Source: Bryopsis sp. KO-2023
Taxonomy: Eukaryota > Chlorophyta > Ulvophyceae > Bryopsidales > Bryopsidaceae
NCBI GenBank assembly: GCA_030272585.1
Contig: BSYQ01000003.1
Location: 4,340,001-4,404,000, forward strand
Length of the DNA stretch: 64,000 nucleotides
Direction: 5' to 3'
Under the pieces are notes generated by a model. The model worked only from the letters and a program-made list of their open reading frames with translations. It did no database searches and had not been told where the DNA came from. Within the stretch, counting starts at the first letter, position 1; each line of letters begins with the position of its first letter. Shown piece by piece: positions 59,101 through 64,000 of this stretch. The position numbers and the translations under genes were made by a program.

Positions 59101-62100
59101 GTGGGGTGCTCACTTGGTGTCTTCTTTTCTCCCTTCCAATGCTGCCTTGTGGCGAGTCAAACCGCATTGCAACAACCTTTTGTCAAGATTGGTGGAGTAG
59201 ACGGGTGCCCTTGCATCCAGCACATCGTCCTCGATCCTGGGCTGGGCTGCCAGAGGAGTGGGGGCTCTTTGCCGGCTTTGAGACGGAGTGGAGTCAGACA
59301 AGCTTGGGGAAGAGGAGGGGGAAACTCGAAGGGACTCCAATATCAACAGAGGGGAGGATAGGACAAGCGGATCTGTGAACAAAAGAAACCGCCATTTTGA
59401 CACTACTATAGATTGGACTGCTGAGCTGTGAGAAGTTTTCCTTCATCAGAATGTTTGGGGGGGGGGAGGGGGGGGGGGTCTGTTCTTTTTGAAAGTTATT
59501 TTTCGAGGTAATTTCAGTTATTGTTTTTGGGGGAATCGACCCTTCATCCAGTCGACACACACCATTTGGCAGGGCTCCCTTCAAAATTGGAATGAGCCTG
59601 GCAAAAGCATCGGCCGGAGAAAGGACTTTGGCAGCCATTGCCACGAACTCGATCGCCCTAGCTCTGACGGATGCGTGTGGCGAGTTCAACAAGCCCACCA
59701 CTTTTTGGCACATTTGCAGGAGGACGCACTTCCTCATTCGTGTGTGTGTGCAAACGTGGCACACCAGATCCAAGGCATTCGAAACCACAGTGGGGTCTGC
59801 ATGTTGCAAGCCCTACCAATAAAAATAGAACACTTACCAGGGTGGGTGTGGAGGTTAAGATGATGCTGTGCAGTTAAAATCTGACAAAATTTGGAGCAGT
59901 GGGTTCAAATGCATTGGATGAAGCAGGTCAAAACTGCTGGTGGCTCAACCCAGTCTGTCTGGCAAACCTGTTCAAGGTACGGGATCAATGCTTCTGCTGT
60001 GTGGGCACCAGATTTCGTCACAATGTGTTTGACGCATGAGAAGAAAGACGCCCACAGCCGCCAATCCGCATCGTTCAAAAAAGTGAACAGAGCCATCAAC
60101 AACTCCAGAATACAGCTGCAATGACAGACCCACGAATTAGCATGTTTTGTTGGTCTGACAAAACAATCCTATCGTCCATTTTCCAGAAAATCTCCTCAAA
60201 AATTCCAAGGAGAAATTTTTGTGCGAATGTTTTGCCCTTGACCTTCTATTAGGCAATCTGTTATTGAGTTGTTGAGGGCTCGTAGTCTCAAAGAAGCCAA
60301 AGGCCTTTTTTTCATTGCCGATTGTTTCGAAAACACCATCCAGGAAGGATTCGACTAAGCATTCTCCAGCAGAAAAACAACAGAGAGTATGCAGACAAAT
60401 CCACCGCACCTCCTCCCGAAAAAATCGGCCAATTCATCCACTCTCCCAAGCAATGCCCTCCTGGTATTCGCACTGCTCTTGTCCCCCGACCCCAGCTCAT
60501 GGATGATCTTTTCCACCCACTTCCACAAGACCCCCACCTCGGCCTCCGTGTTCCTGGACTCGGAGCCTTCCCTCATCAAATCCCGACCAGCCACAGCAGT
60601 CACCCGAGGAATGCCAGCAGCATACTCCACCCTCACCAATTCCTCCGGGTCGCTGGGGAGCAGCGACAGCGACGGCAAAACATAGTCTTGAAACATGCGG
60701 GCGTCCGATGGAGGGATGGTGTGGATGGAGGAGAGCAGCTTGATCAGGTAATGCAAAGCCAGTGCCCTGATGGAGGCGGACGAATCGGAAACCAGTGACA
60801 AGAGGTAAGGCACTACTCGCTGGAGACGGCAATCCTCGTCGCAGCGAATCGCAGCTTGATACAGCAAAGATACAGCGCATCTCTGTTTTTTGTAAGACAC
60901 AACACAGAACGACCATGATGCCCTCATATCACCGACTCACTCTTCCAGCATTCAGATCCATCCATACAGGTTTTTTTCGCCAGAAACGAGCAAGTGAAAC
61001 AGACAATTCCCTGCTGCAACTTGCCAGTAGTGTGTCAACCGGCAGCCATCAAAGAAACCTACCCTGGATTCCTGCAGCTTTGCCCCCCTCACTAACGTAC
61101 ACAACAGAACGAGTATCATGATCATGCCATCACAGAGAGCTGCCTCCTCCGCTTCCTTGGGTAAATCGGGTGGATTCGATTGGGGCCATGCGTTTGCCTT
61201 TCCATGTTTCAGAGACCTCCGCCTGGTTCGCTGCCGAACCCAGCACCGCCTTCGCCAGACACTCTCAGAAGTACACTCGGCTTCCCATCCTCCAGCCCTG
61301 CTGTTTCGTCCCCCTGAAATCGAAGCAGCAATGGTTCCCTTTCGGTAAAACAATCATAAGAGCATCAACGTTGAATTCATTCTGCCCACACAGCAAACCA
61401 CCTTTGTATCCCCAGCCGTCGGCATCGCAAGATCTTCCTTTCAAATCCACCTCCCAATCGCCCAACCATTGCCAGCCCCCTTCCTTGGGCAATCGCACGT
61501 CAGCTCTCTGTCTGCAGTTGTGCCTTTCGTCGTCAATGACAATACCCCCTCTCGATTGAGACACCTCGACGAAATCCCCGCCAGACTCTCGAAACTGGGC
61601 TCCAAGGGCCATACAACCACACAGCTGCCAGAATAAGAACACATTCTCCAAACCAACACAAAGCAATCCAGCCCAACATATCGTTGGTAAATCACCGCTA
61701 ACTTTTGGAAATTGGCGCATCAAATGTCAATTTTTCGGCATTTCGAACGGCTACCGGCATGATTGAGATGCTTGATATTGTGGAGATTACCCCCCTCCCC
61801 TCTCAAAGCAAGAAAAAGGAAAAAAGAAGGGAAAAAAGTAAAAAAAAATGGGCACCTGATATTCATGAACTTCTTCTGTCACCACTTCTCCAACTTCCGA
61901 CAATCCATATCGCACGGATCCAGAGCTCTCTCCACGGGATGGCCTCTCCCCAGTCTCGTCAAAAATGAAACCCTCATAGTCACCTGCATTAATTGTTTTC
62001 AAAACACCTTGTATTGCTGTACGTATTTTTTTTTCAATTGCAAGCCCCACAATTTTAATGATGCAAGTGTGTACAGATGTACTCACACACATACATCTGA

Positions 62101-64000
62101 GTGATACACGGATCATGAAAGTCCGAGAATAAAAACTCTCCTTAAAAAAAAAATTGATGTGAGAAAAATTGCATGCACGCTCCGCATACCTTGATTGTTC
62201 TTGTCTTCATCACGGCCGGCGATTTCTGACAGCTGGGAATGAATGTTTTTCGTGTCCGAAAGCAACGCCCCGACTTCCTCCAGCAGGTTCCCCGACTCAC
62301 AAGCTGCACAATGCCCCCCCCCCCCAAAAAAAAAGAGGAAATTTAGTGCTCGTGAAAGATCAATGAAAGATCAAGCACGATTGTGGCCCAAAATTTGAAA
62401 ACACCGCTTTCCGTTGGAAAACTTCCATTGTGATTGAGCCAAGACATGCAGATTCACCGTTCCAGTGTCGACCCATCGATGCGATTTGATCGGTCGAGGG
62501 AATTCGACATTATTCAGCACTGTGTGGATGCAATCCTAACCTGTCACATAAGCAGAAGGCCCCCCAGGCTGACATCTAGTCATGGAGCTGAAAGCGCCGT
62601 CCCCCACTTCCACCCCCACCGCCTCGGCTTTCCCTTGAATTTGATTGGCAACTTCCCTGGACATCCTATCGGTTACGCTGGCCCCCGATTTCATCATTTT
62701 GTCCTTGAGGTCATGGAAGGCCGAGTTGACCGCCGCAACCCGTGCGTCCGGAGATTTGCTCAAAATGGATCGAAAGAATGGGTGCAAGGCTCCCTCGAAA
62801 TAATGGGGAAACACGGAGGGGGTAAATTGCCTCAAGCACTCTTCTGGGGTCAACCGGCTGGCTGGAACAAAACACAAACCAAAACACGAAGCTAATTTAT
62901 TGATTTGGGGGGGGGGAGGGGGGAAATCTCGAAAGCTGATGGAGGAAACCATAAAATGGAGCAAATGGTGTTGCATTCCTTTTCTTTTTTTTTTCCAGGC
63001 ACCACCACGAACACAAGGGGACCACCAAACAAAGAAATATGATAGATTTTGAGTGAGCAATAATGATGAATTGGGATTGTGTTGACATACCAGGGTCCAG
63101 ATGAATCATCTTCAAGACTAATTCCCGGACATCTGGCTCCACCTGATCAACAGCAAAAAGGAATAACCATCATGACTAGATTCTTTCAATCTCAGTGCAG
63201 GGACTTGGGGGAGAGTAAAAAAAAAAAAAACAGAGTTACGTCAATTCGATCAATTCCATTTGAAACTCATCGAGCGAAACTGCTTACCCCAGCAAGAACA
63301 GATTCCGGAGAGTAGTCCCCCTTGCGATAACTCAGCAGCTGCAACAGAACAGTGACCTCCAGTCAGTCAATCTAGCGTCTGCACCTTGTTTCTGTCATTA
63401 GCCCACTCTCAAAAAACCAGGTCGTCTTATCCACACATCATGGATTTTTTTTACGTAATTATGAAGAAGGGGGGTTAGTAGGGGGGGTTGGAGGGAATCC
63501 ATGATGAAATTTCAGCTATCTGCCCACAGAATCTACAAAACATAGTGCCGGCGTTTCAAAAAAAAATGCAGAAAAAAAAGGGTCTTGTGAATTGGGCTAA
63601 CCTGGGAGAGATCGAAGAGAGCCTTTCCGTCGAGAAACAGTTCTGCGATGGCGCAGCCAGTAGAGAACACATCCATCGAAGGAAGCAAGGGGCCTTTCGG
63701 AGCTTTTCCAGTGCCTTCGAAGAATCGCTCAGGTGCAACATAGCAACGCCGCCGGCTCCCGATGTCAAAATAGTATGAAAAATCTGCCTGGAGTAAAAAA
63801 AAACAACAAAAGAAAACAGCTCATTAATCACAAATGGCTCGAATCGAACACAGGCAGTTTTTCCTATTTCTATTTCTAAATAAAAACAAGAAAAACACCA
63901 CTGAGAAATGAACAAGTCACACATCCAGCAATACAACCAGCCAAATAAAATAATCATACGTTCGGTTTGCCTTGACTTTCCAGCGAAATATTTAAATCTT
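56189..64000 (-). CDS. VPS15: VPS15 (PI3-kinase regulatory pseudokinase) with inserted DysF domain, 5' end beyond window
   Basis: VPS15 anchors and regulates the class III PI3-kinase VPS34 in autophagy and endosomal sorting. Exons resolved from the 5' side: to 63960, 63602-63787, 63288-63338, 63091-63142, 62541-62861, 62190-62303, 61856-61983, 61402-61624, 61063-61313, 60410-60882; further coding blocks lie near 60100, 59800-59530, 59390-59110, 58660-58440, 58180-58000, 57730-57460, 57365-57190, 56710-56540 and 56360-56189. The kinase C-lobe reads ADFSYYFDIGSRRRCYVAPE and CAIAELFLDGKALFDLSQ. HEAT repeats include CRLQRVVPYLLSLVSDSSAS and SDPEELVRVEYAAGIPR. WD repeats follow: GVLLAHLAEHRRAVNRLAV, SASNDGTVK, GGNEVGLWDVEEG, and the usual terminus CSRDGVVKAWK. 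The HEAT block at 60410 joins to the next exon ambiguously. A DysF domain sits between kinase and HEAT regions. The N-lobe is outside the window. Confidence 0.93.
61063..61624 (-). other. DysF-like domain encoded inside VPS15
   Basis: Exons 61402-61624 and 61063-61313 read through in frame with the exons before and after. The first encodes a DysFN-like half: DFVEVSQSRGG, then PKEGGWQWLGDWEVDLKGR and SCDADGWGYKG, matching the W-x-W...W-x-VD...CD-x-x-GW-x-Y pattern. The second encodes a DysFC-like half, GGWEAECTSESVWRRRCWVR followed by QRTRRRS, matching the R-R-x-R-W-x-R pattern, and continues into the first HEAT helix (ALCDGMIMILVLLCTLVRG). The start of exon 61624 could alternatively be 61594; both keep frame. 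Confidence 0.75.
62314..62334. repeat. C12A9 homopolymer junction
   Basis: Lies just 5' (coding sense T9G12) of the 3' splice site of the VPS15 exon 62190-62303, separated from it by the stretch cattgtgcag. Confidence 0.9.

Noticed and set aside
1-64000. Search for transposons, retroelements, CRISPR arrays, rRNA and snRNA genes
   Set aside because: No transposase, integrase or reverse transcriptase motif, no regularly spaced direct repeats, and none of the U1, U2, U4, U5 or U6 core motifs were noticed by eye on either strand.

Overview
The window is nuclear DNA from an intron-rich eukaryote. Genes lie on both strands, most are split by 46-420 bp GT-AG introns, and intergenic and intronic DNA is full of long A/T and G/C homopolymers. 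Several proteins carry what look like single plastid transit peptides, and many have plant-type relatives: a PASTICCINO1-type FKBP/TPR protein, an Rxt3/HDC1 protein, plant-type SEC22, plant-type signal peptide peptidase and a plastid transaldolase of the GSM2 type. I infer an alga of the green lineage, perhaps an early streptophyte. This is an inference from motifs remembered from families, not a search result. Exon models were built by hand from splice consensus and codon phase; every model whose exons are all listed closes in frame.

Layout. 0-5 kb: a secreted low-complexity protein (-) and aspartyl aminopeptidase (-). 5-9 kb: a Rossmann-fold protein (-) divergent from an intronless SGNH hydrolase (+). 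9.5-14.7 kb: PAS1-type FKBP/TPR protein (-), a small unrecognised gene (-) and an intronless U-box/ankyrin protein (+). 15-17.8 kb: mostly without recognisable genes. 17.8-22.7 kb: an RS-domain RRM protein (-) divergent from a plastid-type coiled-coil protein with a CBM25-like starch-binding module (+). 23.7-28.4 kb: transaldolase-like protein (-) divergent from SEC22 (+). 29-36.8 kb: Rxt3/HDC1 protein (-), SmD3 (-) and a small plastid-type membrane protein (+). 38-41.7 kb: an unknown protein with three near-identical 46-residue repeats (-) and a weak two-exon gene (+). 42-51 kb: mitochondrial carrier (-), signal peptide peptidase (-), a long low-complexity gap, and a plastid-type amino acid permease (-). 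53-55 kb: a secreted Kazal/Kunitz protein (-). 56-64 kb: VPS15 (-), whose 5' end lies beyond the window.

The most notable observation is that the VPS15 reading frame carries an in-frame DysF (dysferlin/TECPR1-type) domain between its kinase domain and its HEAT repeats. Other points are the coiled-coil plus CBM25 plastid protein, the animal-like Kunitz domain in a secreted algal protein, a transaldolase homologue with Gln where the Schiff-base Lys should be, and a recurring T-run/G-run homopolymer junction across the window. I saw no operon-like pathway cluster, CRISPR array, rRNA or convincing tRNA, and recognised no transposon or retroelement.
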